Assembly (NCBI GenBank): GCA_905182995.1
Contig: CAJJDP010000155.1
Coordinates: forward strand, 186,001 to 250,000
From: Paramecium octaurelia
Taxonomy: Eukaryota; Ciliophora; Oligohymenophorea; Peniculida; Parameciidae
DNA: 64,000 nucleotides
Direction: 5' to 3'
Below are positions 10,716 to 23,327 of the stretch, piece after piece. A program made the position numbers and the translations under genes. The notes under the pieces were generated by a model, which did no database searches, had not been told where the DNA came from, and was given only the letters and a program-made list of their open reading frames with translations. Positions within the stretch are counted from its first letter, which is position 1; the number at the start of each line of letters is the position of its first letter.

Positions 10716-13700
10716 TGACATTTCCATTTAAGATTATACTCCAAATGGTTTGTTTAGTATGTAATTTTGTTCAAATGACAAAATCGAAATCAACTATGAA
10801 AATCTTTTTATCACTTATGAATTACTTTAGAAAAAAATTTCAGCACAAAATCGTTTCAAACGTGACGAGAAAATTATTTAAAGGTTCTTGGTTTGTGAAA
10901 GTTATTTCAATTATGTCCAACTAAACAAAGACAGCAATTAATTTTTGTTAAAGCAAAGGGAGCTAAATATTAGTACCTCATTTTATATCTAATCATACTA
11001 GATTAATTAATTAATGATTTTTCACAAAAAAGATGAATTAGTGGTACTTGTCAATAATAATATAAAATAACACCTAACCAAATCTTTTTAAAGTATATTA
11101 GTTTTGACAGAATTGCCCTTAATTTTTGCAATAAATGAAAATTAATTAATCATATATCACGTGAAATATCCTTAAAAATTTTTTACAGTTTATAAAGATT
11201 AGCATCTTCTAAAGAAAATGCGAGTCAATACAGGTTTCTTTTTTCACTCACCAATTTTATTTTATAGCAAAATTGAAGTTTTCTCTTAATAAAATCTAAA
11301 ATTTTTACTACTAACTTAAAATGTTAAGCATTTGAATACACAAATAAACAGTAAAATTTGCATTCATCACTCCACATTATAAAAAACAAATGCTTTTGAA
11401 ATACTCATGAGTTAATAACAATCAAATGTTAATTTAATTGAATAAAATAATAACATAGATTTCTGCATTGTGCAAGTGGTCTCTAAAGGGAAATTCTTTG
11501 TTTTTGAATAAAAATATCTGAATACTTATATTATAATAACGATACGAGATCATATTTTATAAACATATACTTGTGATAAGAATACACTTAAACATTCTTA
11601 TAAAATAACGATTTAAAAGGATTATAGAGATATTTTATCTTTTCCACATTTATTTAAACTGGTTATCATTTACGATTATAAAATAGTATTTATAGAATTT
11701 ACAAACTTATAAGTTATTTAATTTACAAAAAACTATGATAAATAGATTTTAAAATACAATTAAAATTATGCAGAAATAAATATCTTATTCGAAGATTGTA
11801 CAAAGGCAGATGTAAATATCGCAATTAACGAAATGTAACCTATTTTTTTAGATAAGTATCCATTTGATTGTAATCACAGTCTTTAGTTTACATTTAATGA
11901 AGTATTTATCACTTAAGATTAAATACATATTTTCCCAACTAATGGCTTTAAAAGAAAACTGCTTAATTTGGAGGGTGAAAAAAATATCAAGACGATTGTA
12001 CTAGGACAATTCTTTATTATAGTAACACAGGCATAAAATTACTACTAATTGAAGTTATTTTCCACAAGCTAATCTGATGCAATTTTCTTATATAATCTTC
12101 CTACATATGATTTCCAAATTAAAGACTTGATATCGTATTCAACTTATTAAGTTTACCTTACTATCAGAGCGTAGAAGTAAGATTTAAACTATTTATTAAC
12201 CTATGATGTAAGGAAAACAGCATTGTTATCTCTCATTCGAATTACATAGATTGATCAATACGAAACTTTTTTTTAAATCATATCCTCCGATTCGTTCCTG
12301 TATTATTTTTAAGGCAAATTTAAAATCAAAAGCATATCCATTAGTTGCTTTAATCATTTTCCTAACACTATAAATGACTCTTTTATATTCTAGGAAGATA
12401 TTCAATTGTAAATTATATCTTAAGTTAATAATGAAATTTTACCCGTTAAATTTGAACTGATTACTTTTTCTGATGATTACAATTTAAGAATACTTAAATA
12501 AGAACACACCATAATCTCCAAAAATACACTCAATTTAAGCAACATATATGGTAACGTGGAGAAGATTGAAATTTTACCATTAGACGATTATTAAGTAATA
12601 TATCCAATAACATTTACTGATGTGGATAAAAATTTTATCTTTTACGAGAAAGGAATATGCTATGATTTGCAAAAGAGCCTTATCCTTAATTGTTTTGAAG
12701 ACCATCAATACCATATAAAAGAAAATACTATAGTTAGAATCCTCAATGTTGTTTAATCTAAAAATAAATTATTTTATCAAATTTTTTATAAATCAATTGA
12801 AGGATATATAAATTTTATGACAATTACTATCAAATTAGATCAAGTTTATTAAGAAATCAAAAAAGCAGCAATCCCAGATATTTATTACAAAAATTTATAC
12901 AGTATAAATTTATTATTATTAAGATTTTAATATTAAAAAAATTTAAACAACATAAAATCTATCAATTTTTGAGTTCTTATATTAATATCACTTGTTTACA
13001 TACAACAACATTTATGCCGAATAATTAATAGAAGCTTTTAAATCTGAGGCATTTTTGGAGGTAGCTTATTTAATTGATTCAACTTTTCTTTTTCTCTCCA
13101 AATAAACAGAATAAAATATAACGATGAAGTTTATTGTAATTACTTAAGAGGATGAAACGGAAATTAATTATGATATTAGATTATAATATCATGTAATGTT
13201 AAATGAGATAATTCCAGAAAGTTTAAAATCTATACTATTTTAATATTTAAAGTGTTTATAAATATTTGAAGTTCATGTTGAATAGAACATAATTCATTTT
13301 CAAATCGGTGTGTTTTTTAATTACTATTTCTCTCTTTTGATTTCATATTAAATGGATATCAATTTTTAATCAATGCCTAAAGTAGAAAATACTGCAATAT
13401 TGAGATATTAAAAGGATTTTTCACTAGAGAGGCCGCTCTATGTCGATAATAATTTTACCCTGTTGAATTTGGAATTTAATAAAGTTCAGTTTGTTTACGT
13501 TTATGATACTCGTAGAAAACATATCTAAAGCAATATCGATAGCATTTAGAAATTTGAAAATCACTATTTTACTGAAATGGAGAGGATCAATTCATCTTAA
13601 TATGTACTTAAATCTGCAGAAGGAATGTTTTTAATTACTCTAGATGAACTGAAATTTACTTGTTAAAATGAGTGCAAACCTATTCAATCTATTCAACTTA

Positions 13701-13876
13701 GTAATGAAGTATCAACAATCTCAATAGAAATTTCAAATTTATAGAATAATTAAATATCTAGTAGAAAAGTAAGGAAATTAGAAGTTTGCATAATTATAAC
13801 TACATATATACTTATTTTACTCATTCTAAAGTTATAAAGGAGAAAGAAAGTGTAAGCTAGATTGTCTTAGCGTTGA
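10048..13876 (+). CDS. Large type I membrane protein, gene A body with gene B-type 5' end
   Basis: From the ATG at 10048 (signal peptide MFLNTFLLIKITFC, as in gene B) the frame is intact to the TGA at 13874-13876: 1,268 residues after one 22-nt intron at 12902-12923. Residues after about 220 are the gene A body. The C-terminus is a single membrane segment (about VCIIITTYILILLILK) followed by a short basic tail, so the large N-terminal part should be lumenal or extracellular. The intron sits at codon 949 or 950 in phase 1, matching gene B in place, phase and length, which shows the two are paralogues despite great divergence. Either a chimeric contig end or a real hybrid gene; the intact frame does not decide it. 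No family recognised. Confidence 0.7.
10206..12006. repeat. Right copy of 1,801-bp exact duplication (partner 8059-9859)
   Basis: Holds residues roughly 60-650 of gene A. Sequence continues past 12006 into the rest of the gene, so this copy has the correct downstream context. Confidence 0.9.
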
Positions 13877-13924
13877 ATCTAAAATGTTAAAAGAGTTGAA
13901 TTATAATATATATATATGTTTATT

Positions 13925-14779
13925 TCTTAAAAGTTTATTTTTGTTAGATCAAATAGATTTAAAACAGTAATCTGAGTGCTTTAACAACGTTTTGAATGAA
14001 ATAACTGTCATATAAAATTAAGTTGCAACCTAAAGAAAGAAATCTCAAAATAGCAAAAATTACACCAACTGCTTATGTTAATTTTTATTCAGTGTTTAAT
14101 AAAAAATTTATATGTTCTTAAATACATTTTTGCTTATAAAGATAACTTTCTGTTAGAGTGTAACCACCTTATTAGAGGAGATGAACTACAATATTTATCC
14201 GGACGAGAAGATCTTTGTAAAAAATGAATAATATGCAATAAATATTAATGATGATAATTTAGATAAAATTGATATGAAGAATTATAGTGTTGATATATTA
14301 GAGGAGATTAGTATAGATGATAGGTAATTGAATAATTTAAATGGGAATGAAAGGATATTTAGTTTTAATAAGAATAATGATGATGATATTGATATAATGT
14401 TATTAAAGAATGGTAGTATAGAATGTTTATATTAAATTAAGAATTACATTTAGAATGATCAAATTATAATGAAACCATAAGATTGCTAAATAATGTTAAA
14501 TCAATAAGATTGCAATCAATTATATAAAGTAGATTAATTCATTTATATAATTTAATGTAAATACAATTCAACTAATACTCTTATTTAAATTATCAATTCA
14601 ACATCAATATTAGATTAAATCATACTTCCAATCCAATCTAATTGTTAATCCGATTCCATATTTAATAATAATCAAACATTAATCATATTTAATAAATTAT
14701 GTGAATCCACCTTATTCTATTCCCTCTCCATTTCAAATCTATTAACCTTTTATAACCTTACTCAATATGATTTAAAAGA
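13925..14779. repeat. Gene B 5' region, partner of 9861-10715
   Basis: This copy sits in a natural context: upstream spacer after the stop of gene A, then the gene B start and body. It is the likely source of the 9861-10715 sequence if that is a chimeric contig end. Confidence 0.85.
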
Positions 14780-17700
14780 GACCGTAGGATTTACTCAAAC
14801 TACTTAACAATTAATAGATATTTAGTTTAGCACTCAAATCCTATTAGTTATAGGGTACACTAAGTGTATAATTTTTTTTTCTCTCAAAACAAAGGGATTA
14901 TCATATTACCTTATTAATACAGAGTTTTAAATTAAATAATTTTCCTTTACCAATAGGATTTCCATAAAAATATTGGTTGAAATAGATTAGGACAATTAAT
15001 AACTTTATGTCAATAAATAATAATAGAATTTAAGTAGTGTCGAGTTATAAAATGTTTTTTTAGTTAAAAAATAATTTTATTTGTTTCACTTTACAGATAA
15101 AGTATTTGTTTAATTCAAAAATATCTGTTCAAATAGAATATCCATTAATACTAACAACTTCATTTAAATTGGTGAGTTACCATATTTTATGGCATTATCA
15201 AATAAATAGTTAAGGGTAATTTAATTGATCTTACCTAAATCTTTTGTTTCTTTTAAAAATTCTGATAAATTATTGGTAATTCAAACTGGATAAACGTAAT
15301 TTCCTAGTTTTTTCATTAATTTAAAATTATTTGACCGAGATAATCCAATTTAATACTTTCCAAGAAAAAAAATACATCATGAGTTAATTAATTATAATAG
15401 CAATATTTAGCTAATATGCTTATCTTATATAAAATTTCAAAGAAATCTTCCAATATAAATAACATAGATATTGGAAAATGATAATAAATAAATAGCTGTC
15501 GATTATTAAACTATAGAATTTACATCAAGTTTGAATTTAAATGGAATCCCTTTTAATTATAAATATCTTTTTCTACATAAGTTCTAAAAAGATTAATTGC
15601 TTTTAGTAAGAATTGAAGAAAATACTATTATTCAATTTGTATTTTACGATAATGGTAACCCTGTAAAAACACTGAAATTTGTGTTACTTGTTAATTTGAT
15701 TGACATTTTTATAAATAGATAAGAGATTGTAATAACAATAGTATATGAAAAGGCTATTGAAATTTATAAAATAAAATTTGGTGGCATACAAAAAAAACTG
15801 TATTAAACGAAAATGAAGATAATTGCGACTATGTAATTAAATTATTTCGTATTTTATTTATTTGAAAATTGTAATAAGGTTGCAATTAAATTGATATCAA
15901 ATAATATAGACTTTGAAAATTCAAAATACATATTTGATTGTAAAAGTTCTCTCTAATTTATAAAAGAAGATGTGTACATAGACAGTAAGTCTATAAAATT
16001 AAAATATAGGTCGTCTTTTTATGTTCAAAAATTAACTTTAAAAGAGCTGGTAATTGAAGTAAGAAATGTACTAAGTGATCATTTTTTGCTGTTCACTTGT
16101 TATAACAATAATTAATATGTTAAATTATATCAAGTTAATTTGGATGATGTATTCTTACTTTACACTCTACCTACATATAATTATTCTATCGAATTCCCAT
16201 TTTAATATCGAATTTAGAGGTCAATTTTAATGATTAAAGCTAGAAATTCTAATTAAGCTTTCTTTATTTTGAGTTATGATGTCTAATATACAGCAGTTAA
16301 ATGCTTAATTTAAATTACATAAATTGATAAGGAAGAAAGATTTCCATTTGATTTTGCTAATGAGCACGAATACTATTTTTATTTTTAGAAAAAACTTTAA
16401 ATCCAACCTTTGTATCAACCATGCTTTTACTTCAAATCAGTTTAAGATAGTTTAGACTTTATTTAAGATAAACCTCTAAAAATAGCTACTTACTCACAAA
16501 TTAGCAATTAATATGTGGATCTAGAATTTCATCTTATTATTATTAACAAGAATTATACATTATAATATATAAACTGTAGTAAGGAAATATTGACAGGGAA
16601 TATGGTTAACATTGATAATATTTTTGGAAATATTGAGGGAGTTGAGATTATTGGAACGGATAATATTTAAGTAAATTTGCCAATTACGTTTAACAATGTT
16701 TCAAAGGTATGTGATTATTATGGATATGGTATTTGTGTTAATAGGTCATCCATTATAAAAAAAATCTTTGATTAAAACACATCTATATCACACTCTGAAT
16801 ATACAGAATCTACCATAATCTATGTCGGATTTAATCCAGATGATTGCATTCATGCGATTTACATAAAGGATAACGATTCACTAATATTGAATCAATTTAA
16901 TTTTTGCAATTAGAATTAATCGTTACTTTAGAATTTCAAAGTCTTAAGTAACATTGGCAGTAATATTTCAATTTATTTTAGTATTCAAGAATTTCAGATA
17001 AATTTAAGATTTACAGATAGCTGATCAAAACTTAAATTATTTATAATTGAGATTCAAGAATAAACCATTGCTTGATAATGAACTCTATAAATAATTAGAA
17101 TTGGTTCCCTTTGATTTTTTTGATGCCATCAAGATTAATAATTCCACTTACTTAATTTTAAATTTACAATATATGTAGTTTAAACTTAGTCTAAGAAATT
17201 TTACAATAATAGGAGGTTGTGCTTAATCTGATATCATTTTCTACAAATACTATGAATTGAATGATATTCTTGGTGATATTCATCTGAAATTTGATAAAGT
17301 GGTCTTTGAAAAAATTTCAATCTATTAGATTATCACAAAAGAAAATCAAATTGAAATCATGTTTATTATTTTTCTTAAACACCATCTAGCTTATTTAATG
17401 AAACTAACATTTAATTAAAATAATTTAGATCAATTGAAATTAGTCTAATATGGAATGATACGATACAATTGTGAAGCTATATTTGAGAAGTTACTCTTTA
17501 TTGATAATAATTATGTTGTTGCAGCTTTTGAAATTGAAGAAGATAAATTTGTGAATGTATTTGATATAAGCTTTTTATCAAAATCTAAAACTATAGACAG
17601 TATTTAAAAGTTGAGAAATAATAATTATACCCAAATTGAAAGGTACAATACATCACATTTTGTACTTGTTGAGATAATACGACAATCTTATCATTAAGTT

Positions 17701-17922
17701 CATTTAGTTAGGATTGATAAGTTAGTACTTGAATGTTAAGAATCATATTATGGAACTGCATATTTAAGGTTGAGTAATTAAGTATCACAACTTTTAATTG
17801 AAATTAATTTTTCACCTGAACAAAGTAATAAAAAGGTTTGTTTAATACTTATAATTCTCGTTACTAACTTTATTTCTCTCTTGATTAGATTATGGTTCGA
17901 CAAAAGGATAAAAAGTAGATGA
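14112..17922 (+). CDS. Large type I membrane protein, gene B (paralogue of gene A)
   Basis: The ATG at 14112 opens a signal peptide (MFLNTFLLIKITFCQS). The frame stays open to the TGA at 17920-17922 with one 22-nt intron at 16960-16981 (after codon 949, phase 1), giving 1,262 residues. A C-terminal membrane segment (VCLILIILVTNFISLLI) is followed by a short basic tail. Length, topology, intron position and intron phase match gene A. Apart from the identical 510-bp block near the N-terminus (14270-14779) the two sequences have diverged strongly. Cys residues recur at spaced intervals, suggesting a disulfide-stabilised ectodomain. Function unknown; a surface or secretory-pathway protein is the most that can be inferred. 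Confidence 0.8.
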
Positions 17923-18657
17923 TAATCTTGAGGAATTGAAAATATATTATTAATCATTATATCATATATTTAAATTAATATTAATCATTTATTTTTATAA
18001 AAATGAAACTTATATTTCATTACTTTATAACACTGTTAATTTACAAAAGGCAAATATTAATTCAACAAAAATATTTATTAATTTTAGAAAACAAAAATAA
18101 AGTATGAGAAGGAAAAACAATTTATAAATTGCATTTATTCTTTATATTTTAATTTATAATTTTAACGACAATCAAATGAGTTCTGACGAAGAATAGGATA
18201 ATTCAAATGAAGATTAGATCATCAATTTAATTTCTGTCTTGCAACAGAAAAGTAATTGGTAATGAATATAAGGTTAGTAAAAACAAAACGAACAAATAAT
18301 GGTTTGATGAAAACCAATAGAATAAGTGAATCAGAGAACTGGAATGAGATAAGAGAAACTTAAAAGGAAAAACAGTAGATAAAAAATTTTGGTAATTCCA
18401 ATGAATTTAGTTTGCAAAGAGAATAATCAAAGCACTCTAGTTTATCAGAGAATTTGAGTGATTTCACAGTGAGAACTGATAAACCTGTAAAAGAATCTTA
18501 ATAGAAAACTTAAGAAGCCTAAGTTCCTGAGAATAATTATAAAGTAAATGAATTTATTAATTTAAGTTGGAATTGAAATAGAAGATGGACTATTTACTAA
18601 ATCAAAGGGAGAAGGATTAGGAGATGTTGGAGTAGATTAATGCAGGGTTAATGTTTC
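17231..18657. repeat. Left copy of 1,427-bp exact duplication (partner 18659-20085)
   Basis: Offset 1,428. It ends at the N at 18658, and the partner starts immediately after it. It covers the 3' part of gene B and the 5' part of the coiled-coil gene. An unmerged contig overlap is the simplest explanation. Confidence 0.9.
18176..18657 (+). CDS. Truncated left copy of the coiled-coil gene at 19604
   Basis: Identical to the first 482 bases of the gene at 19604-20276 and cut by the N at 18658. Probably an assembly duplicate. Confidence 0.8.
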
Positions 18658-18658
18658 N

Positions 18659-19350
18659 ATATCATTTTCTACAAATACTATGAATTGAATGATATTCTTG
18701 GTGATATTCATCTGAAATTTGATAAAGTGGTCTTTGAAAAAATTTCAATCTATTAGATTATCACAAAAGAAAATCAAATTGAAATCATGTTTATTATTTT
18801 TCTTAAACACCATCTAGCTTATTTAATGAAACTAACATTTAATTAAAATAATTTAGATCAATTGAAATTAGTCTAATATGGAATGATACGATACAATTGT
18901 GAAGCTATATTTGAGAAGTTACTCTTTATTGATAATAATTATGTTGTTGCAGCTTTTGAAATTGAAGAAGATAAATTTGTGAATGTATTTGATATAAGCT
19001 TTTTATCAAAATCTAAAACTATAGACAGTATTTAAAAGTTGAGAAATAATAATTATACCCAAATTGAAAGGTACAATACATCACATTTTGTACTTGTTGA
19101 GATAATACGACAATCTTATCATTAAGTTCATTTAGTTAGGATTGATAAGTTAGTACTTGAATGTTAAGAATCATATTATGGAACTGCATATTTAAGGTTG
19201 AGTAATTAAGTATCACAACTTTTAATTGAAATTAATTTTTCACCTGAACAAAGTAATAAAAAGGTTTGTTTAATACTTATAATTCTCGTTACTAACTTTA
19301 TTTCTCTCTTGATTAGATTATGGTTCGACAAAAGGATAAAAAGTAGATGA
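18659..19350 (+). pseudogene. Duplicate 3' end of gene B after the N at 18658
   Basis: Lacks a start; identical to 17231-17922 including the C-terminal membrane segment and the TGA. It is best read as the contig-overlap copy and not as a separate gene remnant. Confidence 0.8.
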
Positions 19351-20085
19351 TAATCTTGAGGAATTGAAAATATATTATTAATCATTATATCATATATTTA
19401 AATTAATATTAATCATTTATTTTTATAAAAATGAAACTTATATTTCATTACTTTATAACACTGTTAATTTACAAAAGGCAAATATTAATTCAACAAAAAT
19501 ATTTATTAATTTTAGAAAACAAAAATAAAGTATGAGAAGGAAAAACAATTTATAAATTGCATTTATTCTTTATATTTTAATTTATAATTTTAACGACAAT
19601 CAAATGAGTTCTGACGAAGAATAGGATAATTCAAATGAAGATTAGATCATCAATTTAATTTCTGTCTTGCAACAGAAAAGTAATTGGTAATGAATATAAG
19701 GTTAGTAAAAACAAAACGAACAAATAATGGTTTGATGAAAACCAATAGAATAAGTGAATCAGAGAACTGGAATGAGATAAGAGAAACTTAAAAGGAAAAA
19801 CAGTAGATAAAAAATTTTGGTAATTCCAATGAATTTAGTTTGCAAAGAGAATAATCAAAGCACTCTAGTTTATCAGAGAATTTGAGTGATTTCACAGTGA
19901 GAACTGATAAACCTGTAAAAGAATCTTAATAGAAAACTTAAGAAGCCTAAGTTCCTGAGAATAATTATAAAGTAAATGAATTTATTAATTTAAGTTGGAA
20001 TTGAAATAGAAGATGGACTATTTACTAAATCAAAGGGAGAAGGATTAGGAGATGTTGGAGTAGATTAATGCAGGGTTAATGTTTC
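18659..20085. repeat. Right copy of 1,427-bp exact duplication (partner 17231-18657)
   Basis: Starts directly after the N. Sequence continues without a break into the 3' part of the coiled-coil gene, so this copy has the correct downstream context. Confidence 0.9.
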
Positions 20086-20276
20086 TGATTAGTCAGATTC
20101 CAAAGCAAAAACAGACAAATTCAATTGGAGTTTAGACTGTTAGTTAAAGAGAGAATTCTTAAAATTAATCTACAACGAAGGTAAAGAAAACAGCTCAATA
20201 AGCAGTTTAACAAATGTTCTCAGAGCCAGACAGATATGCATTTCAGGAGATTAGAAACTTTTGCTTCAAGCGTTGA
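19604..20276 (+). CDS. Small Gln/Ser-rich protein with coiled-coil segment, unrecognised
   Basis: The ATG at 19604 and TGA at 20274-20276 with introns of 26 and 23 nt give 207 residues. The N-terminus is acidic (MSSDEEQDNSNEDQ), the middle is Ser/Gln-rich and probably disordered, and the stretch LELKQKMDYLLNQREKDQEM is a good coiled coil. The C-terminus, FSEPDRYAFQEIRNFCFKR, looks like a short conserved tail. The first intron is placed at 26 nt, ending GGTTAG, because shorter choices bring a TGA into frame. No family recognised. The SmB gene starts 67 bp downstream on the same strand. Confidence 0.75.
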
Positions 20277-20343
20277 TTTATGTTTAATTAAAGTATTTTA
20301 TAAATTATCTTATGTGAATATATATATTAAAATATATTAAAAT

Positions 20344-20782
20344 ATGTCTTAGAAAAGTAAATTTTTTTAGTGGATTGATTACAGAGTTCGTATTACTTTA
20401 GGCGATGGACGTATGTTGGTTGGAACCTTTTTAGCTTTTGACAAGCATTTGAATGTGATTCTGAGTGAATGCGAAGAATACAGAATAAGAAAGCAAGGTA
20501 GAAGTAATTTATAAGGTAGGAATCCACGAAATCGAAACCAAAAGAACTTTGGGAATGATCATCGTAAGAGGCGATAATATAATATCATTATCAGCTGAAG
20601 CCCCTCCTCATCAACCTCCAAAGAAACAAGAATTATAACCAGGACCAGGAAAAGCCCAACCAATAACAAGACAGGGAGTTACAGGAGCACCGAATATTGG
20701 TTTGATTTCATAACCTAAGGGAATGGGTTTACCTGGGTAATAAACTATGATGCCTGCAGGAATGAGTATGCCTCCGATGTGA
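20344..20782 (+). CDS. SNRPB: Small nuclear ribonucleoprotein Sm B (SmB/B')
   Basis: A 138-residue protein after one 22-nt intron that ends GGTAG. Sm1 motif: [20 protein letters not shown], then [15 protein letters not shown]. Sm2 motif: [19 protein letters not shown], with the RGxN signature. After Sm2 comes APPHQPPK and a Gly/Pro/Met/Gln-rich tail ending [10 protein letters not shown], the tail type of SmB. SmB is one of seven subunits of the Sm ring on U1, U2, U4 and U5 snRNAs. The tail is far shorter than in animals. The stop lies only 18 bp from the stop of the convergent trichocyst gene. Confidence 0.94.
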
Positions 20783-20800
20783 AATAAAATAAAAATTAAA

Positions 20801-21976
20801 TCATTATCTTCTTACACCACCTCTTTGCAAAACAGTTATAGTTTAAGCTATAAGTGCTTATTCTTTTTCATATTCTGCTAACAATGCTGCATGTTAAGCC
20901 TTTCTTTTAACCCATCTATCTTCAATAAATTGCAAGGTTTCTTTTGCTTCATCCAAATTGGCTTAGGCATTGTTCAACAATTCGGTCTTCACCTTAATTT
21001 ATTCTATAAGGTTCAATCAACAAATTGCATACCAATTGTATTTGCAATTAAATCTTATAACATTGGAATCACTTCATTGACGAGAGCATCAATCTTCTTG
21101 TTGTAAGACTCCAACAACTCCAAATTGGAGGCTCTTTCGCTATTGTAATTGCTGGTTAATGCATTTCTGCCTCCATCTAACGAGTTTCTGAGTCCATTCA
21201 ACATATTAAGCACCTTCTTGAGGAGATCTTAATTAGCCAAACTAATATTGGTTTAATTTTCATACTTATTTTATGCAAGCTACATAAAGATATCAACTAT
21301 TGGTTAGTATAAGACTCTATGATTCTTCAAATTGATAGAATTTAATTTAGTAGCCAAGGTTTTGAGTTAATCTTATTCAGTTTATATTAAGACAGGATCT
21401 AATCAAATATATGCTATATGTATCTACTTCTCAACCCAGACAATAATTAAATAGCTTGATCTAAAACATCTATTGCTGTATTAAAATCGGTGATTTATTT
21501 ATTGTAAGTGATTTCATTTTGTCTGATGGTCTCTTCTAATTAGGCTTTTTGTTTCTGAGTTCTATCCAATTCCTCTTGTCTCTATGTCAATTATTGTTGA
21601 TATGATTCCAAATGGTTATTCAAAGATCTCAGATCCTCTGTGTGCTAAGCTACTTCTGCCGTGTAGAAAGTAACTAAATCTGTGTAAAAGGCCTAATCCT
21701 CGACATATTAAGCGAAGTCAGCATCAAATAGATTGTTCTCGTCTACTTCAGATTGCTATCAGTATGACTACACAATGGTACTTTTAATTAAGCACTCAAT
21801 TAGTCAATTGCATCGAAAAGCTTGTTAAAATTGAATTGTGTGCTCATTTCACTTAATTGCATGAACTTAGTCATAATTCTTTCCACTCGTGATGTTGGAT
21901 TTGTTAAAGTGCCCTAATTACTAATGGTCACTGCGAAGGTGAGGGACAATAATCCTAATAAGATAAATGTTCTCAT
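20801..21976 (-). CDS. Trichocyst matrix protein precursor
   Basis: Minus strand, ATG at 21976 and TGA at 20801-20803. Introns of 26, 29 and 29 nt leave 363 residues. A cleavable signal peptide (MRTFILLGLLSLTFAVTI) leads a long, heptad-rich helical protein with almost no Pro and few Cys, for example EDLRSLNNHLESYQQQLTQR and LNGLRNSLDGGRNALTSNYN. Size, signal peptide and coiled-coil make-up match the Paramecium trichocyst matrix protein precursors, which are processed and crystallise in the secretory granule that is fired on stimulation. The family is large; the exact subfamily cannot be told by eye. A short AT dinucleotide run precedes the start, at about 21991-22006. Confidence 0.85.
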
Positions 21977-22194
21977 TATCCGTTTCTCAATATATATATA
22001 TATATAAATTAATATAATTTAATTCCATTCCCTCATTGCAATAATTTACATCTGCATTTAGGATAAATTGCAAATTTAATTGTCACTCTTTTTTATTAAT
22101 AAAAGTAACTATTATTATATAAGCAAAATAAAACATTGATTATTTACAAATATATCAAATCCTTTATGATGAACACAATCAATATAAAATATTA

Positions 22195-23289
22195 ATGGTA
22201 CATTCAAATGATTAGCAATTTCAACTCAGATTTATTGATCCATATAGAAGAGTGAAGGGTAAACAGTATGAGTATCAACACATTATGACTCCTGAAGGCA
22301 TATGCATTGTTGGTTAAGTAGATCAACACTTCATAATGCTAATAGAACACAACAATAAAACTGAAGTCATGGGAATCAAAATTATTGTGGATGGCTACAC
22401 TTTGCCTGGAAGGAAAACCTTCAAAGGAAAGTGCAGAATACAAGGTTTCCCTAACTCTGATGGAAATATAAATTGTTTTAAATTTGCAAAACCAAAGGCA
22501 GACCCTGATTCTACCAACATTTTTAAACGAAATCTTTATAGACCCCCATGGGATCTAGAATAAAATGATATGCGTAATTACACTGGAGGTCCAGGAGAGA
22601 TTATTGTCAAGATCTATGAAACTGTTTAGAAATAGAATAAGTATTATAACTCTGGTGGGTGTGATTATAGAACAAATGAACCTATGTTTGTGGAGGTTAC
22701 AAAAAATGATAATAAGGAAGCTGAAGATCAATGTTTGGGAATTGCAATTGGGAATGTTATTGAAATCCAGCCAAGACCATATAAAGAGGAACGGAGATAC
22801 AGAGATATTATCAAATATGACTGCATTGTGTAATCATTTAGAGTTATTTATATGGATTCCTCCTCTTTAGTGTCAAAAGGATTTATTCAATTGTCCTGTC
22901 ACACTCATATCAGATATTTGACTGAGGAGTATTTCTTGGATAATGAACCAGCCATGATTTAAGTATTGTAGACGTTGATAGAGAGTGGACAGAAGGATAA
23001 GGAAGAAAATGAAATCTTTTAAGAAGCTAAAATATTGGTGGAACGTTTGGATTACTATTTTCAAGGAGAATTATTAAATATTTTTATGAGCAAGGAGAAT
23101 CAAGAGTAGTTCCAACTAAATGCTGCATTGAGGATTTAGTACATTGAGGGTGAACTAATTAAATTTATGAATGGATGGCCAGAGTTCTTCACAAATCTAG
23201 ACACCAAGATGTTTGGTATTAAACAAAGATTTAATTAACAGATTTATTTAGAAACAATTGAAAATCAGATACACATTGAGCTAATATGA
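22195..23289 (+). CDS. Unrecognised 358-residue protein with intron directly after the start codon
   Basis: The ATG at 22195-22197 is immediately followed by an 18-nt intron (22198-22215), after which the frame is open to the TGA at 23287-23289. Read-out begins MQFQLRFIDPYRRVKGKQYE. The N-terminal ~200 residues look beta-rich, with segments such as TEVMGIKIIVDGYTLPGRK and NYTGGPGEIIVKIYE. The C-terminal ~120 residues are helical and acidic (QTLIESGQKDKEENEIFQEA). No signal peptide and no membrane segment. I do not recognise the family. The gene converges on the TOG gene with 38 bp between stops. Confidence 0.75.
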
Positions 23290-23327
23290 TGAGTAAATTT
23301 AATTAACATTATAATAAATAATAATAT

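Noticed and set aside
22565..23064. Frames of 101 and 63 residues inside the gene at 22195-23289
   Set aside because: They are shadows of that gene in other registers or on the other strand.
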